Program-made: the position numbers and the translations under genes
Shown here: piece after piece, positions 27,479-38,996 of the stretch
Numbering within the stretch: position 1 is the first letter of the stretch
Layout of the letters: each line of letters opens with the position of its first letter
Notes under the pieces: generated by a model
What the model was told of the DNA's origin: nothing
The model's input: the letters and a program-made list of their open reading frames with translations, nothing else
Databases searched by the model: none
Source of the DNA: Vibrio sp. DW001
GTDB taxonomy: Bacteria > Pseudomonadota > Gammaproteobacteria > Enterobacterales > Vibrionaceae
Length of the DNA: 64,000 nt
Assembly: GCF_029016285.1 (NCBI RefSeq)
Contig: NZ_CP091975.1
Location: forward strand, 806,001 to 870,000
Direction of reading: 5' to 3'

Positions 27479-27988
27479 TTATTTCGTTACGCGTAGAACT
27501 GGGTTCTCACCAACAACAACAGAACCAGAAAGTTTATTTAACTCTTTGATTTCGTCCATGTTAGATATAACCACTGGCGTTAAAGTTGATTTTGCATTTT
27601 CTTCTAGGAAGGCAAGATCAAATTCAATTACTGTGTCGCCTACTTTCACTGATTGACCTTCTTCAGCGATACGCGTAAAACCTTGACCTTTCAGCTCAAC
27701 AGTATCAATACCGAAGTGAACAAACAACTCAACACCGTCATCCGACTCAATAGAGAAAGCGTGGTTTGTTTCAAAGATTTTACCAATAGTTCCGTTTACT
27801 GGAGCTACCATCTTGTCACCAGAAGGTTTGATCGCGATGCCATCGCCAACAATTTTTTCTGCAAAAACAACATCTGGCACATCTTCGATGTTAACAATTT
27901 CACCAGATATTGGTGCGATGATTTCGATTGCCCCCGCATCAGCGCTATCATCAGATACTAGCTTTTTAAGCTTGTCAAACAGACCCAT
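27479..27988 (-). CDS. crr: PTS glucose-specific EIIA component
   Basis: 169 residues, equal to E. coli EIIA-Glc. It accepts phosphate from HPr and passes it to IIB domains, and when unphosphorylated signals carbon status. His76 (FETNHAFS) and the phosphorylated His91 ([11 protein letters not shown]) are present. It is the last gene of ptsH-ptsI-crr. NagE in this window lacks its own IIA domain, so Crr is its likely phosphate donor. Confidence 0.97.
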   Translation of the reverse strand: MGLFDKLKKLVSDDSADAGAIEIIAPISGEIVNIEDVPDVVFAEKIVGDGIAIKPSGDKMVAPVNGTIGKIFETNHAFSIESDDGVELFVHFGIDTVELKGQGFTRIAEEGQSVKVGDTVIEFDLAFLEENAKSTLTPVVISNMDEIKELNKLSGSVVVGENPVLRVTK

Positions 27989-28034
27989 GTCGTGCTCCTA
28001 AACGTTTAATTTTATTCTATTCTATTGGATTATA

Positions 28035-29762
28035 TTAGCAGATGGATTTTTCTGCGATAAATTTTTCAACATGAGCTTCAATTTCTGCCGCAGTCGCCAT
28101 TTCTAAAGCTTCATCAGCCATAGCTTTAACTTCTGCGTAATCCGCACCACGGATTATTTTCTTAACGCTAGGAATTGAAATACCACTCATACTAAATTCG
28201 TCTAGGCCCATACCCAGAAGAAGTAGAGTTGCGCGTTCATCACCAGCCAACTCACCACACATACCAGTCCACTTACCTTCTTTGTGAGAGGCATCAATCA
28301 CTTGCTTGATAACAGTTAATACAGCAGGCGATAGTGGATTGTATAGGTGAGAAATCAGTTCATTACCACGGTCTACAGCTAGAGTATACTGGGTTAAGTC
28401 GTTAGTACCAATACTAAAAAAAGAAACTTCTTTTGCTAAATGGTGTGCAATTGCCGCTGCTGCTGGAGTTTCGACCATAACGCCGATCTCAACTTCCTCG
28501 TCAAACGCTAAGTCTTCAGCACGAAGTTCAGCTTTATACTCTTCAATTGCTTGTTTAAGCTCACGAATCTCTTCAACAGAGATGATCATTGGGAACATGA
28601 TACGAAGTTTGCCATGCGCAGAGGCGCGTAGAATACCGCGAAGTTGGTCACGAAGAATTTCACGACGATCTAAGCTGATTCGAATGGCACGCCAACCAAG
28701 GAATGGGTTCATTTCTTGGGGTAGGTCTAAATAAGGGAGGTCTTTATCACCACCTATATCCATAGTACGGATAATAACGGCTTCGCCTTCCATTGCCTCA
28801 GCAACTTCTTTATAGGCTTGGTATTGTTCTTCTTCTGTTGGTAGAGAAGTACGATCCATAAACAGAAATTCAGTACGGTATAGACCCACACCTTCACCAC
28901 CGTTACGAATGATACCATCACAATCTTTAACAGTACCGATGTTACCGCATACTTCAACTCTGTGGCCATCAGTAGTAATAGCGGTAAGATCTTTTAGTTT
29001 TGCTAGTTCTTCTTTTTCTGCGATGAAAGTATCACGGATACTTCGCGCTTCAGTAAGCTCTGTTTCAGAAGGGTTAACAATAATTTTGTTGTTGATTGCA
29101 TCTAGAATCAACATGTCACCGTTCTTAACTTGAGCCGTGACATTGTTTGTACCAACAATAGCTGGAAGCTCTAAAGAGCGAGCCATAATGGATGTGTGTG
29201 ATGTACGCCCACCAATGTCACATGCAAAACCCAATACGTAGTCTAGGTTGATTTGTGCTGTTTCAGAAGGGGTTAGGTCGTAAGCGACAAGAATGACTTC
29301 TTCATCGATATTGCTAAGAGAGACGAGGTTAATGCCAAGAGCATTTTTAACAAAACGTGAACCGATATCGCGGATATCTGTTGCGCGTTCTTTTAGATAT
29401 TCATCATCTAAAGATTCTAGTGCTACCGCTTGCTCTTCAATAACCGTATAGATTGCATTATCAACATGCATCTTGTCATGTTTTACGAGTGTTAAAATTT
29501 CTGCCTCTAACTCTTCGTCTTCAAGCAACATGATGTGGCCTTCGAAAATGGCTTCTTTTTCTTCGCCAAATGTTTCTAGAGCTTTTTGTTTGACAATATC
29601 AAGTTGATACGCGGATTTATCACGTGCTTCGTAGAAGCGTTTAACTTCAGCTTCAACTTGGTCGTCAGAAATTGAGTGAGTATTTAGAACAATTTCGTCT
29701 TCTTGAAGAAGTAGTGCTTTACCAAAAGCAATACCAGGAGATGCTAGAATGCCGGAAATCAT
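28035..29762 (-). CDS. ptsI: PTS enzyme I (phosphoenolpyruvate-protein phosphotransferase)
   Basis: 575 residues. Enzyme I takes phosphate from phosphoenolpyruvate and gives it to HPr. The phosphorylated His189 lies in [14 protein letters not shown], the PEP-binding Arg and Asp residues in the C-terminal barrel ([21 protein letters not shown]), and the active-site Cys in GMCGELAGD. It follows ptsH after an unusually long 137-bp gap with a hairpin and precedes crr by 46 bp. Confidence 0.97.
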   Translation of the reverse strand: MISGILASPGIAFGKALLLQEDEIVLNTHSISDDQVEAEVKRFYEARDKSAYQLDIVKQKALETFGEEKEAIFEGHIMLLEDEELEAEILTLVKHDKMHVDNAIYTVIEEQAVALESLDDEYLKERATDIRDIGSRFVKNALGINLVSLSNIDEEVILVAYDLTPSETAQINLDYVLGFACDIGGRTSHTSIMARSLELPAIVGTNNVTAQVKNGDMLILDAINNKIIVNPSETELTEARSIRDTFIAEKEELAKLKDLTAITTDGHRVEVCGNIGTVKDCDGIIRNGGEGVGLYRTEFLFMDRTSLPTEEEQYQAYKEVAEAMEGEAVIIRTMDIGGDKDLPYLDLPQEMNPFLGWRAIRISLDRREILRDQLRGILRASAHGKLRIMFPMIISVEEIRELKQAIEEYKAELRAEDLAFDEEVEIGVMVETPAAAAIAHHLAKEVSFFSIGTNDLTQYTLAVDRGNELISHLYNPLSPAVLTVIKQVIDASHKEGKWTGMCGELAGDERATLLLLGMGLDEFSMSGISIPSVKKIIRGADYAEVKAMADEALEMATAAEIEAHVEKFIAEKSIC

Positions 29763-29850
29763 AGCCTTACCTTAATTTGGTCAACAGTAAAAGAGAGTAG
29801 AGTGGTTAACTAAGTATATGTAGTAGAGTTTTGCCGCTAAGTCCAACAAA

Positions 29851-29875
29851 GCCATTTTGCTTTTAACAAAATGGC
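29851..29875 (-). terminator. hairpin between ptsH and ptsI
   Basis: A 9-bp perfect stem (gccattttg / caaaatggc) with a 7-nt loop follows ptsH. It lacks a strong T-run. It could act as an attenuator or 3'-end protector that makes ptsH more abundant than ptsI, as HPr usually is. Confidence 0.5.
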
Positions 29876-29899
29876 CTTGTATTTTGGAGTGCTTGGCTG

Positions 29900-30157
29900 T
29901 TACTCAAGGGTATCCATAAGTGCTACTAGGTGGTCTACAGCAGCTTGAGCCTGTGGGCCTTCAGCAGATAGAGTAACAACAGTACCTTTAACTAGGCCTA
30001 GAGTTTGAAGCTTGAATAAGCTTTTTGCGCTAGCGCTTTTACCGTTAGAAGTCACAGTGATATCTGCGTCGAATGATTTAGCTTCTTTAACAAACTGAGC
30101 CGCTGGACGAGTGTGAAGACCGTTTTCCGCAGTGATTTCTACTTGTTTTTGATACAT
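29900..30157 (-). CDS. ptsH: phosphocarrier protein HPr
   Basis: 85 residues, equal to E. coli HPr. It relays phosphate from enzyme I to the IIA domains. The phosphorylated His15 lies in [11 protein letters not shown] and Ser46 in [11 protein letters not shown]. It is first of the ptsH-ptsI-crr set, with a 230-bp structured leader region upstream. Confidence 0.97.
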   Translation of the reverse strand: MYQKQVEITAENGLHTRPAAQFVKEAKSFDADITVTSNGKSASAKSLFKLQTLGLVKGTVVTLSAEGPQAQAAVDHLVALMDTLE

Positions 30158-30211
30158 GTGATATTACCCCAATCGATTTATTTATTGTTTAAGTACTAGT
30201 TTAACTTAACG

Positions 30212-30306
30212 ATATGTCTTGCCCACAAATACAAAGTGAAAATAAGACATATGTAAAACCATTTACCAGTAAGATAAGGTATTTGTATGTAAAATATACC
30301 TTATCT
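30212..30306. other. paired inverted repeats in the ptsH leader region
   Basis: Two inverted repeats lie between ptsH and cysK: atatgtctt (30212-30220) with aagacatat (30244-30252), and agataaggtat (30272-30282) with ataccttatct (30296-30306). They fall in the likely promoter and 5' leader of ptsH. They may be operator dyads or RNA stems; no coding frame explains them. Confidence 0.5.
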
Positions 30307-30390
30307 CTTAATTTTCTATCTATATTGTTTTATTTCTAGCTTCAAAATAAAACATATCCTGATAGTACCAAACGATTTACAGGGATCAAC

Positions 30391-30417
30391 AAAAAAGCCC
30401 CATAAAGGGGCTTTTTT
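30391..30417 (-). terminator. terminator after cysK
   Basis: A 10-bp stem (aaaaaagccc and ggggcttttt, C-rich core) with a T-run on the minus strand lies 39 bp past the cysK stop. Confidence 0.9.
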
Positions 30418-30455
30418 AACGCAAAATTTGATTTAAGCACACTTTTATTACAAAT

Positions 30456-31421
30456 TTACTGCGCGTTTTCTTTTTCTGTAAACAATCCAGAAAATAGAGC
30501 GGTACTTAGGTAGCGTTCACCAGAACTTGGTAATAAGGTCACAATAGTCTTACCTTCAAATTCAGGTAACGCTGCAATGCGGTTCGCTGCTACAACGGCT
30601 GCACCCGATGAAATACCAGCAAGAATACCTTCTTCTTCCATTAATCGGCGAGCCATTTCAATCGCTTCATCAGATGTGACGGACTCTACGCGGTCAATCA
30701 ACGACAGATCTAGGTTTTCAGGGATAAAGCCTGCACCGATACCCTGAATCTTATGTGGGGAAGGTTGGATATCATCACCGGCTAATGCTTGGGCAATCAC
30801 TGGAGATTCTGCTGGTTCAACAGCAACCGAAGTAACCGCCTTGTCTTTGCCTTTGAAGTAGCGTGCGGTGCCTGTGATGGTGCCACCTGTACCAACGCCA
30901 GCTACAAACACATCTATTTCACCGTCTGTAGCATCCCAGAGTTCAGGTCCAGTCGTCTGTTCGTGAACGGCTGGGTTTGCTGGGTTATTGAATTGTTGAA
31001 GAAGAAGATACTTTGCAGGGTCGCTTGCAACAATTTCTTCTGCTTTAGCTATCGCGCCCTTCATACCTTTGGCCGCTTCAGTTAACTCTAGTTTTGCACC
31101 GAGTGCTCTTAGAAGTTTACGACGCTCAAGGCTCATTGATTCTGGCATTGTTAAGGTGATTTTATATCCGCGGGCTGCAGCAACAAATGCCAGAGCAATA
31201 CCAGTGTTACCACTTGTTGGTTCAACAAGTTCCACACCCGCTTTCAATTTACCGGACTGCTCTGCTTCCCAAATCATGTTTGCACCGATTCGGTCTTTAA
31301 CACTAAAACTAGGATTACGAGACTCTATTTTGGCTAAAACATTGCCGCCGCTTACTCTGTTAAGACGAACAAGAGGAGTGTTACCAATTGTTAGAGAGTT
31401 ATCTTCAAAAATTTTGCTCAT
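30456..31421 (-). CDS. cysK: cysteine synthase A (O-acetylserine sulfhydrylase)
   Basis: 321 residues, the E. coli CysK length. It is a PLP enzyme that makes cysteine from O-acetylserine and sulfide. The PLP lysine is Lys42 ([11 protein letters not shown]), the substrate loop is [12 protein letters not shown], and the phosphate cup is [11 protein letters not shown]. cysZ lies just upstream on the same strand with 141 bp between, as in E. coli. It belongs to the ptsH-cysK-cysZ-zipA-ligA block typical of gamma-proteobacteria. Confidence 0.96.
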   Translation of the reverse strand: MSKIFEDNSLTIGNTPLVRLNRVSGGNVLAKIESRNPSFSVKDRIGANMIWEAEQSGKLKAGVELVEPTSGNTGIALAFVAAARGYKITLTMPESMSLERRKLLRALGAKLELTEAAKGMKGAIAKAEEIVASDPAKYLLLQQFNNPANPAVHEQTTGPELWDATDGEIDVFVAGVGTGGTITGTARYFKGKDKAVTSVAVEPAESPVIAQALAGDDIQPSPHKIQGIGAGFIPENLDLSLIDRVESVTSDEAIEMARRLMEEEGILAGISSGAAVVAANRIAALPEFEGKTIVTLLPSSGERYLSTALFSGLFTEKENAQ

Positions 31422-31562
31422 TTATAGTTGTCCTTTTCTACACGCGATTTCATATGTTGTGTTGTTGTTAAGAATAATAAGCCCTATTAAAAAAAGCAAA
31501 AAGACCCAAAAGTTATAACATATTAATGAACGTTCGAATTATCATCATATTTTTTTGGATTT

Positions 31563-32291
31563 TTAGTGCTTATCTTTAAACTCTTCTACCCACATCGCTG
31601 TCGCGCCGCATACTGCAATTGGCATAACGAACAAGTTTAATATAGGTATAGCGGTAAAGAATGCGACACAAATGCCAAAACCATACGCTTTAGATTGATT
31701 CTGCTTAAGATCTTGGCGCATTTCGTGAAATGATACTTTGTGATTATCAAAAGGATAATCGCAATATTGAATAGCCATTACCCATGCAGAGAAGATAAAC
31801 CAAAGTACTGGGCCTATTGTTTGGCCTAAAGCAGGTATAAATAATAGGATAAATAATCCGATCGCTTTAGGTAGGAAATAGACAATTTTTTGCAGTTCAC
31901 GAGCAATAATGCGTGGGGTATCTCTAATAATGCTAATGAGGTTTTGGTCACTGTCTAACTTGCCACAGAGTTTTTCTTCGACTTTTTCCGCTAGTAACCC
32001 ATTAAAAGGTGCAGCAATTAAATTTGCTAACGTACTAAAGATATAGGAAAAAGTACCTAAAATAGTAATGGTCAGGACTGGCCATAATAGATACGATAGC
32101 CAAGATAGCCAATCTGGTATATAGGATATCCATCCTGTTATCCAATCGTTAAGATGAGAGAACAGGTAAAAAAGGGCGCTACCGACTAAAAGTATGTTAG
32201 CCAGCAAAGGGAAAAGAACAAATCTGCGAATACCGGGAGTTAAAGCTAGTTTCATTCCTTGGAAAAAATAGCCAAAGCCACTCTGTTTCAT
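31563..32291 (-). CDS. cysZ: sulfate transporter CysZ
   Basis: 242 residues with four long hydrophobic segments. CysZ brings sulfate into the cell for cysteine synthesis and is a dimeric or hexameric membrane protein of unusual topology. Family motifs [22 protein letters not shown] at the N-terminus and FPAFNGLL-like [15 protein letters not shown] in the first soluble part are visible. It is divergent from zipA, as in E. coli. Confidence 0.92.
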   Translation of the reverse strand: MKQSGFGYFFQGMKLALTPGIRRFVLFPLLANILLVGSALFYLFSHLNDWITGWISYIPDWLSWLSYLLWPVLTITILGTFSYIFSTLANLIAAPFNGLLAEKVEEKLCGKLDSDQNLISIIRDTPRIIARELQKIVYFLPKAIGLFILLFIPALGQTIGPVLWFIFSAWVMAIQYCDYPFDNHKVSFHEMRQDLKQNQSKAYGFGICVAFFTAIPILNLFVMPIAVCGATAMWVEEFKDKH

Positions 32292-32506
32292 TTTTATTTC
32301 TCTTTGTGAAATGTTAGAAAGGTATTGTACCTATGGGTTATGAAACTTTCAAAATGAGAAATTCGTGGTAGCTGTCACATGGTCTTGGCAACTACACGTA
32401 TTAATTTATTCAAAAACTTCATACACTTTTGGTAAAGTAGGTAGATTAACCGAATTATATTCAATTTGATGTTGATTTTTTCATCAGATACAGCAGAGAG
32501 TGAACA

Positions 32507-33448
32507 ATGCAGGAATTGCGATTAGTACTCATTATAGTTGGTGCGCTAGCCATAGCCGCGCTTCTTTTTCATGGGCTTTGGACGAGTAAGAAAGAGAGAA
32601 AAAGCAAATTCGCAGAAAAATCTGTCATTGATAGCGATCGTTTAGAAACGTCTCCGGTGATTTCTGATGATGATTTTGACGTAGTGTTAGTCGATAAAAA
32701 AGAAGCGGCATTTGGTGTTGATAGACGCTTCTCTCATGATCCGCTTGGTGTTGATGACCCGCTCGACGTAGAAGAAGAGCTTTCGGCACAAAATAGAAGC
32801 GTCGAGGCAGATGATTTTCCTCACGTCGTCTTAAATGATGATATTGATGCTCCGTTGGAGGAAAAAGTCATATTTACCGATGCTGAAGATGAGGTTATTT
32901 TTAAACCTAAAAAATCGCTCTATGAACAAAGTGAACTAGACGAACCTAAGCTCGCGCCGATGAACAGTGAAGTGGACGTACTCCCAGAATTAGCAGAAGA
33001 AAGTGAAGAAGACGAAAAAATGCAGGTTATCGTTATCAATGTTCATTGTTCGGGTGACGAACCGTTTGTTGGGACAAAGCTGTTTGATAGTATGCAACAA
33101 AACGGATTGCTTTATGGAGAGATGGATATCTTCCACCGCCATAATGATATTTCGGGAACAGGAAAAGTACTTTTTAGTGTTGCGAATATGATGCACCCGG
33201 GTACGCTAAAACACGATAACCCAGCAACCTTTACCACAAAGGGTATCTCATTTTTTATGACCTTACCTGGTTTTGGTGAAGCGGATCAGAATTTTAAAGT
33301 GATGCTAAGAACCGCCCAACAGATCGCGGACGATTTAGGTGGCAACGTTCTCGATGAACAACGAAACCTCATGACACCGGATAAGCTATTGAGTTTTCAT
33401 AATCAAATAAGAGCATTTAAAGCTCGTAGCGCCCAGAAAGAAGTGTGA
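32507..33448 (+). CDS. zipA: cell division protein ZipA
   Basis: 313 residues. The order is an N-terminal membrane anchor ([20 protein letters not shown]), a basic stretch, an acidic unstructured linker at about 40-175, and the C-terminal FtsZ-binding domain (about 180-310) with VINVHCSG and [17 protein letters not shown]. ZipA tethers FtsZ to the inner membrane at the division site. The linker here is acidic, unlike the Pro/Gln-rich linker of E. coli. ligA follows, separated by a hairpin. Confidence 0.94.
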   Translation: MQELRLVLIIVGALAIAALLFHGLWTSKKERKSKFAEKSVIDSDRLETSPVISDDDFDVVLVDKKEAAFGVDRRFSHDPLGVDDPLDVEEELSAQNRSVEADDFPHVVLNDDIDAPLEEKVIFTDAEDEVIFKPKKSLYEQSELDEPKLAPMNSEVDVLPELAEESEEDEKMQVIVINVHCSGDEPFVGTKLFDSMQQNGLLYGEMDIFHRHNDISGTGKVLFSVANMMHPGTLKHDNPATFTTKGISFFMTLPGFGEADQNFKVMLRTAQQIADDLGGNVLDEQRNLMTPDKLLSFHNQIRAFKARSAQKEV

Positions 33449-33449
33449 T

Positions 33450-33479
33450 AAAAAAGGGTTCCGGATGGAGCCCTTTTTT
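33450..33479 (+). terminator. terminator in the zipA-ligA gap
   Basis: The stem aaaaaaggg / ccctttttt with a 12-nt loop and T-run lies 38 bp before ligA. Confidence 0.8.
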
Positions 33480-33507
33480 ATACTATTAAGAAGAAAAACG
33501 GGATTAG

Positions 33508-35532
<2,025 letters not shown>

Positions 35533-35560
35533 ATAGTTGTCTTGTTCGGGTTGGTGAATG

Positions 35561-35588
35561 AAAGCCGGGCTTTGCCTGGCTTTTTTTT
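35561..35588 (+). terminator. terminator after ligA
   Basis: The stem aaagccgggc / gcctggcttt with a 3-nt loop is followed by eight T residues. Confidence 0.9.
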
Positions 35589-35665
35589 GTTCGTATATGA
35601 ATCAGTAATAGATAAACTAACATGCGATGTACCGTTGCTATTACTTTTCATTGGAGGTGTTAAAT

Positions 35666-36055
35666 ATGATGAATATTAGTCAAGTTTCGAAAACGACCCA
35701 GTTGTCTTCAAAATCTATTCGACTGTATGAGGATAAAGGGTTGATCTCGGCTCCAGTACGTTCTGCTAATGGATACCGTCAATACAGTGACTCACATATC
35801 GAGGAATTATTGATTGTTGCGAGAGCAAAAAGAGTCGGTTTTACACTAGAAGAATGCAAAGCCTTAGTCCATTTAGCAAGCAATTCAGAAACGACGAGTG
35901 CTGAAGTAAAAAGACGTGCAGAAGAAAAGTTGTTAGAAGTGAATACAAAATTGGATGAGCTGACAGTGATAAAAAACCAGTTAGAAAAGTGGGTAGCGGA
36001 GTGCCCTGGAGATTCTGGTAACGCATGTCCAATTATGGACGATTTAAAATCGTAA
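35666..36055 (+). CDS. cueR: copper-responsive MerR-family regulator CueR
   Basis: 129 residues. The N-terminal winged helix (ISQVSKTTQLSSKSIRLYEDKGL) and long dimer helix are typical of MerR regulators. The metal loop has Cys113 and Cys121 in ECPGDSGNACP, matching the CueR Cu(I) site, and lacks the extra cysteines of ZntR. ggaggt lies eight bases before the ATG at 35666; the next codon, also ATG, gives the E. coli start. The nfeD-qmcA-ybbN-ybbO genes nearby match the E. coli cueR neighbourhood. No copA is adjacent. Confidence 0.9.
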   Translation: MMNISQVSKTTQLSSKSIRLYEDKGLISAPVRSANGYRQYSDSHIEELLIVARAKRVGFTLEECKALVHLASNSETTSAEVKRRAEEKLLEVNTKLDELTVIKNQLEKWVAECPGDSGNACPIMDDLKS

Positions 36056-36108
36056 TCAGTTGTTGAGTTATTTTGAACGACATCATGTCGTTAAGCTGAA
36101 CACGTATT

Positions 36109-36138
36109 ATGGGCTTTAATCTGCTCATTAAAGCCCAT
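36109..36138. terminator. hairpin between cueR and nfeD
   Basis: A 12-bp perfect stem (atgggctttaat / attaaagcccat) with a 6-nt loop lies between convergent genes. T-runs are weak on both sides. Confidence 0.6.
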
Positions 36139-36149
36139 GGTTTAATGCT

Positions 36150-36602
36150 TTAAACTGCTTCAATGGTAACGACAATGCCATCCACATCAACGACCTTGAC
36201 CAGCGTGCCAGCGGCTATGTCTTTATGGGTTCGAGCCGACCAAGTTGTATCACCTAGTCGAATACGACAATTGCCTTCTTGTACGTCTTCTTCAAGCCTT
36301 GTTATTTTACCAACTAACTGTTTTTCTCTTTGATTAAGTGAGCTATTGGCTTCAGACTGCACATCTTTTTTATACTGATACCGCCACCATCCCCACGTTG
36401 TCACTAATGAAAAACTTGCGAACGTAATCCATTGTAACTGCCAGCTCATCGGCAATAACGTAAATAAGATACCGACCAATATAGCGGATATACCTAACCA
36501 TAAGAAATATCCGGCAGTCCCAATGAGTTCTCCTGAAAGCAACACGAGCCCAAACGCTATCCAATGCCAGTGGTTAACTTGGCTGAGTAGTTCTATCAAC
36601 AT
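36150..36602 (-). CDS. ybbJ: NfeD-like membrane protein (YbbJ)
   Basis: 150 residues: hydrophobic segments at about 14-75 and a C-terminal OB-fold NfeD domain (LVGKITRLEEDVQEGNCRIRLGDTTWSAR). NfeD proteins pair with SPFH/stomatin proteins; here the partner qmcA is encoded six bases upstream, so the two form an operon. In E. coli ybbJ-qmcA has the same arrangement next to cueR. Confidence 0.9.
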   Translation of the reverse strand: MLIELLSQVNHWHWIAFGLVLLSGELIGTAGYFLWLGISAILVGILFTLLPMSWQLQWITFASFSLVTTWGWWRYQYKKDVQSEANSSLNQREKQLVGKITRLEEDVQEGNCRIRLGDTTWSARTHKDIAAGTLVKVVDVDGIVVTIEAV

Positions 36603-36608
36603 GTATTT

Positions 36609-37529
36609 TTACTTCTCATCTTTTTGATGTTTAAACATCTCAGCAATGCCTGCAATAGAGCCCATTAAGCCCGATGCCTCTAGAGGTAACATGATTATCT
36701 TACTATTTTCTGCTTGTCCAATCGATTTAAGAGCGTCGGTATAACCTTGTGCAATAAAGTAATTTACCGCCTGCATATCGCCTTGAGCAATAGCATGCGA
36801 TACCATTTCGGTTGCCTTAGCTTCGGCTTCAGCAGATCGTTCACGCGCTTCAGCCTGCAAAATAGCCGCCTGTTTTTCACCCTCAGCTCTTAAGATAGCA
36901 GACTGCTTATGGCCCTCAGCCTTGAGAATCTCAGCCTGACGGACACCTTCTGCTGAAAGAACATCTGCGCGCTTATTTCGTTCCGCCTTCATTTGAGCAT
37001 TCATCGCTGCGGTGAGGTCTGCTGGTGGCTGTACGTCTTTAATCTCGATACGGGTGACTTTTACGCCCCAAGGATTGGTTGCTTCATCGACGATCGAGAG
37101 AAGTTTAATGTTGATCATGTCTCTTTGGCTCAACATTTCATCTAGCTCCATAGAGCCGAGAACAGTACGAATATTGGTGAGCGTTAGGTTTCTGATCGCA
37201 TGTTCGAGATCGTTTACTTCATAGGCCGCTTTTGCCGCATCAACGACTTGTACAAAACAGACGGCATCAATGGTGACATTGGCATTATCTTTAGAAATCA
37301 CCTCTTGCGCCGGAATATCAAGCACTCGTTCCATCATGCTGATTTTCGATCCTACACTGTCAACAAACGGGATGATTAAGTTCAGGCCAGGCTTCAACGT
37401 ATGGGTGTAACGTCCAAATCGTTCAATCGTCCAGTTACTCCCTTGAGAAACCGTTTTAACACCAGCGGCTATAAAAGCAATGGTGACTACGATTAAGACC
37501 GCAATGGTAATAAGTACATCTAAAGCCAT
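36609..37529 (-). CDS. qmcA: SPFH/stomatin-family membrane protein QmcA
   Basis: 306 residues. A single N-terminal membrane helix (about 4-24) is followed by the SPFH domain ([23 protein letters not shown]) and a long alanine- and glutamate-rich coiled coil with repeated 'AEGxKQxAIL' units. Such proteins form large cage-like rings in the membrane and interact with FtsH-type proteases or NfeD partners. It is co-transcribed with ybbJ. The 257 bp upstream to ybbN hold nothing I can call. Confidence 0.92.
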   Translation of the reverse strand: MALDVLITIAVLIVVTIAFIAAGVKTVSQGSNWTIERFGRYTHTLKPGLNLIIPFVDSVGSKISMMERVLDIPAQEVISKDNANVTIDAVCFVQVVDAAKAAYEVNDLEHAIRNLTLTNIRTVLGSMELDEMLSQRDMINIKLLSIVDEATNPWGVKVTRIEIKDVQPPADLTAAMNAQMKAERNKRADVLSAEGVRQAEILKAEGHKQSAILRAEGEKQAAILQAEARERSAEAEAKATEMVSHAIAQGDMQAVNYFIAQGYTDALKSIGQAENSKIIMLPLEASGLMGSIAGIAEMFKHQKDEK

Positions 37530-37786
37530 GTTATATCCTTTTTATTTTTGTCTGAAACGTAATGTCAGCCTATTGAACAATGATAAAATTATTCAGCCTT
37601 AAAATATGCCTGCTTTCGCCACAACTTCAAGCAATAAGCTGTTTTGGTGACATTATTTTGCCAGAATATCAAAGTATAGACCGCGATTAAGATATCTTGC
37701 GAGCTATTCTTCGCTAATGTAAAAATTCGCTCAGAGATAGCCAACAAGGTTCATTAGGAAGAGTGCGTTAATTGATTTAATCCGAT

Positions 37787-38641
37787 TTAGTAGAGCAATG
37801 AGTATAGTTGTCGACGGTATTTCGCTGCGGTGCTGTTTCCTTGACCTAAAGCGGAAAGAATATCCATAAATGACTTTTTCATTTCGCCATCGGCTACATT
37901 TAGGTCTTTTACTAGAAATGACCACAGCAGCGCTAGTGACTCTTCACTTCTAGCAACTTGGTGATATTGTAATGCGAGCTCAATGGCCACTATTGCGTCG
38001 AGTGGATTTTGGTTGAGGCGATTTTCTAAAGCTTGTATCTCTGGGCTATCAGCAGCTTGATCATGCAATTCTAACTTTGCGACTAAACCTTTATAGTAAT
38101 TGTCTTGATATTCTAATGGGATATGAGCAAGCAATGCTTTTGCTTGTTCAAATTGTAGGGTTTCTATTAGGCAGTCGACGGTGGCAAGTTTTATATCACC
38201 CCTTATTTTTAACTCTTCCGATAAGGTATTGATTAAAGATAATGCTAGTTCGTGTTCACCTGCTTGCAGTTTTTCTTGTGCTTCTTTTAATGTTAATTCG
38301 TCTTGGCTTGGCAAATGCTTACTTAGCATTTCCTTTATGGCTTCAATGGTTTGAGGTCCACCTAATCCGTCGACGGGTTGGCCATTCATAAAAAGAGCAA
38401 TAGTAGGAAGTGCTTGCACACCAAATTGACTTGAGATCGCTTGTTCTTGTTCACAATTGAGCAGTGCGAGAGTAAATGCGCCTTTATACTGTTGAGTCAG
38501 TGTTTGTAACGCTGGGATTATCTCGGTGCTTTCTGGGCTCATTGGTGCCCAAAAGTGGATGAGAACAGGATGTTGAACAGATTGTTCTAGAACTTGTCGA
38601 AAATTTTGTTCGTTCAACTCTACGATATTCTCAGGTTGCAT
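37787..38641 (-). CDS. ybbN: thioredoxin-like co-chaperone YbbN (CnoX)
   Basis: 284 residues: a thioredoxin domain (1-110) and TPR-like repeats (about 115-284). The CXXC site of thioredoxin is Ser35-Pro-Glu-Ser38 here (WAPMSPES), and E. coli YbbN keeps one cysteine there, so this protein cannot do dithiol chemistry at that position. It is expected to act as a holdase passing clients to GroEL/DnaK. It lies between qmcA and ybbO on the same strand, as in E. coli. Confidence 0.9.
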   Translation of the reverse strand: MQPENIVELNEQNFRQVLEQSVQHPVLIHFWAPMSPESTEIIPALQTLTQQYKGAFTLALLNCEQEQAISSQFGVQALPTIALFMNGQPVDGLGGPQTIEAIKEMLSKHLPSQDELTLKEAQEKLQAGEHELALSLINTLSEELKIRGDIKLATVDCLIETLQFEQAKALLAHIPLEYQDNYYKGLVAKLELHDQAADSPEIQALENRLNQNPLDAIVAIELALQYHQVARSEESLALLWSFLVKDLNVADGEMKKSFMDILSALGQGNSTAAKYRRQLYSLLY

Positions 38642-38718
38642 GCGATTTCCTTAATTAATATTGTTTCTCTTTAAATAGGGGTATGAAGGTCTAATATCAA
38701 GAGTGGCAATCCTTAAGA

Positions 38719-38753
38719 AACAAAAAAACGTCCAATGTGGACGTTTTTTTGTT
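38719..38753 (-). terminator. terminator upstream of ybbN
   Basis: A 15-bp perfect stem (aacaaaaaaacgtcc / ggacgtttttttgtt) with a 5-nt loop gives a T-run on both strands. On the minus strand it ends transcripts coming from ybbO and the small frame at 38773-38838. Confidence 0.9.
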
Positions 38754-38772
38754 CAAACTTGGGGGGAGGGCG

Positions 38773-38838
38773 CTACAGCGTTAAAATAAACAGTAGCGCA
38801 ACACCCACACCAATCCAATTTAGTTGGTTTAATGTCAT
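38773..38838 (-). CDS. candidate 21-residue membrane peptide
   Basis: An ATG frame on the minus strand encodes 21 residues: a short polar start (MTLNQLNW) and an uninterrupted hydrophobic stretch (IGVGVALLFILTL), ending at TAG. A purine-rich ggtgaag lies seven bases upstream and a strong terminator 20 bp downstream. It lies in the 355-bp gap between ybbO and ybbN and matches no family I know. It may be a real small membrane protein or a chance frame. Confidence 0.4.
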   Translation of the reverse strand: MTLNQLNWIGVGVALLFILTL

Positions 38839-38871
38839 CGTCTTCACCGAATGTAACGCTTAAAAGCCTGT

Positions 38872-38905
38872 ATGGTATTTACCATCGTAGTAATGGTATA
38901 TACAT
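38872..38905. promoter_or_regulatory. palindrome and direct repeat upstream of the small frame
   Basis: atggta-tt-taccat (38872-38885) is a perfect dyad, followed by a half-repeat atggtatataca from 38893. Its place 34 bp before the 21-codon frame fits an operator. The regulator is unknown. Confidence 0.4.
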
Positions 38906-38996
38906 TGTATTACAGAAACATGACAGTCTTATCAAATTCGAGAGTATTTTGAGCAAAAAAGGGCAATAATTTTCTATTTAGTACGAATTTACATCG

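Noticed and set aside
27653..27961. A 102-codon plus-strand frame opposite crr
   Set aside because: It is antisense to a highly conserved gene, with no family match and no upstream signal.
30272..30306. Terminator in the ptsH-cysK gap
   Set aside because: The stem is AT-rich and lacks a T-run on either strand; the real cysK terminator is at 30391-30417.
31069..31518. A 149-codon plus-strand frame opposite cysK
   Set aside because: It is the antisense shadow of the cysK N-terminal half; its composition mirrors cysK codons.
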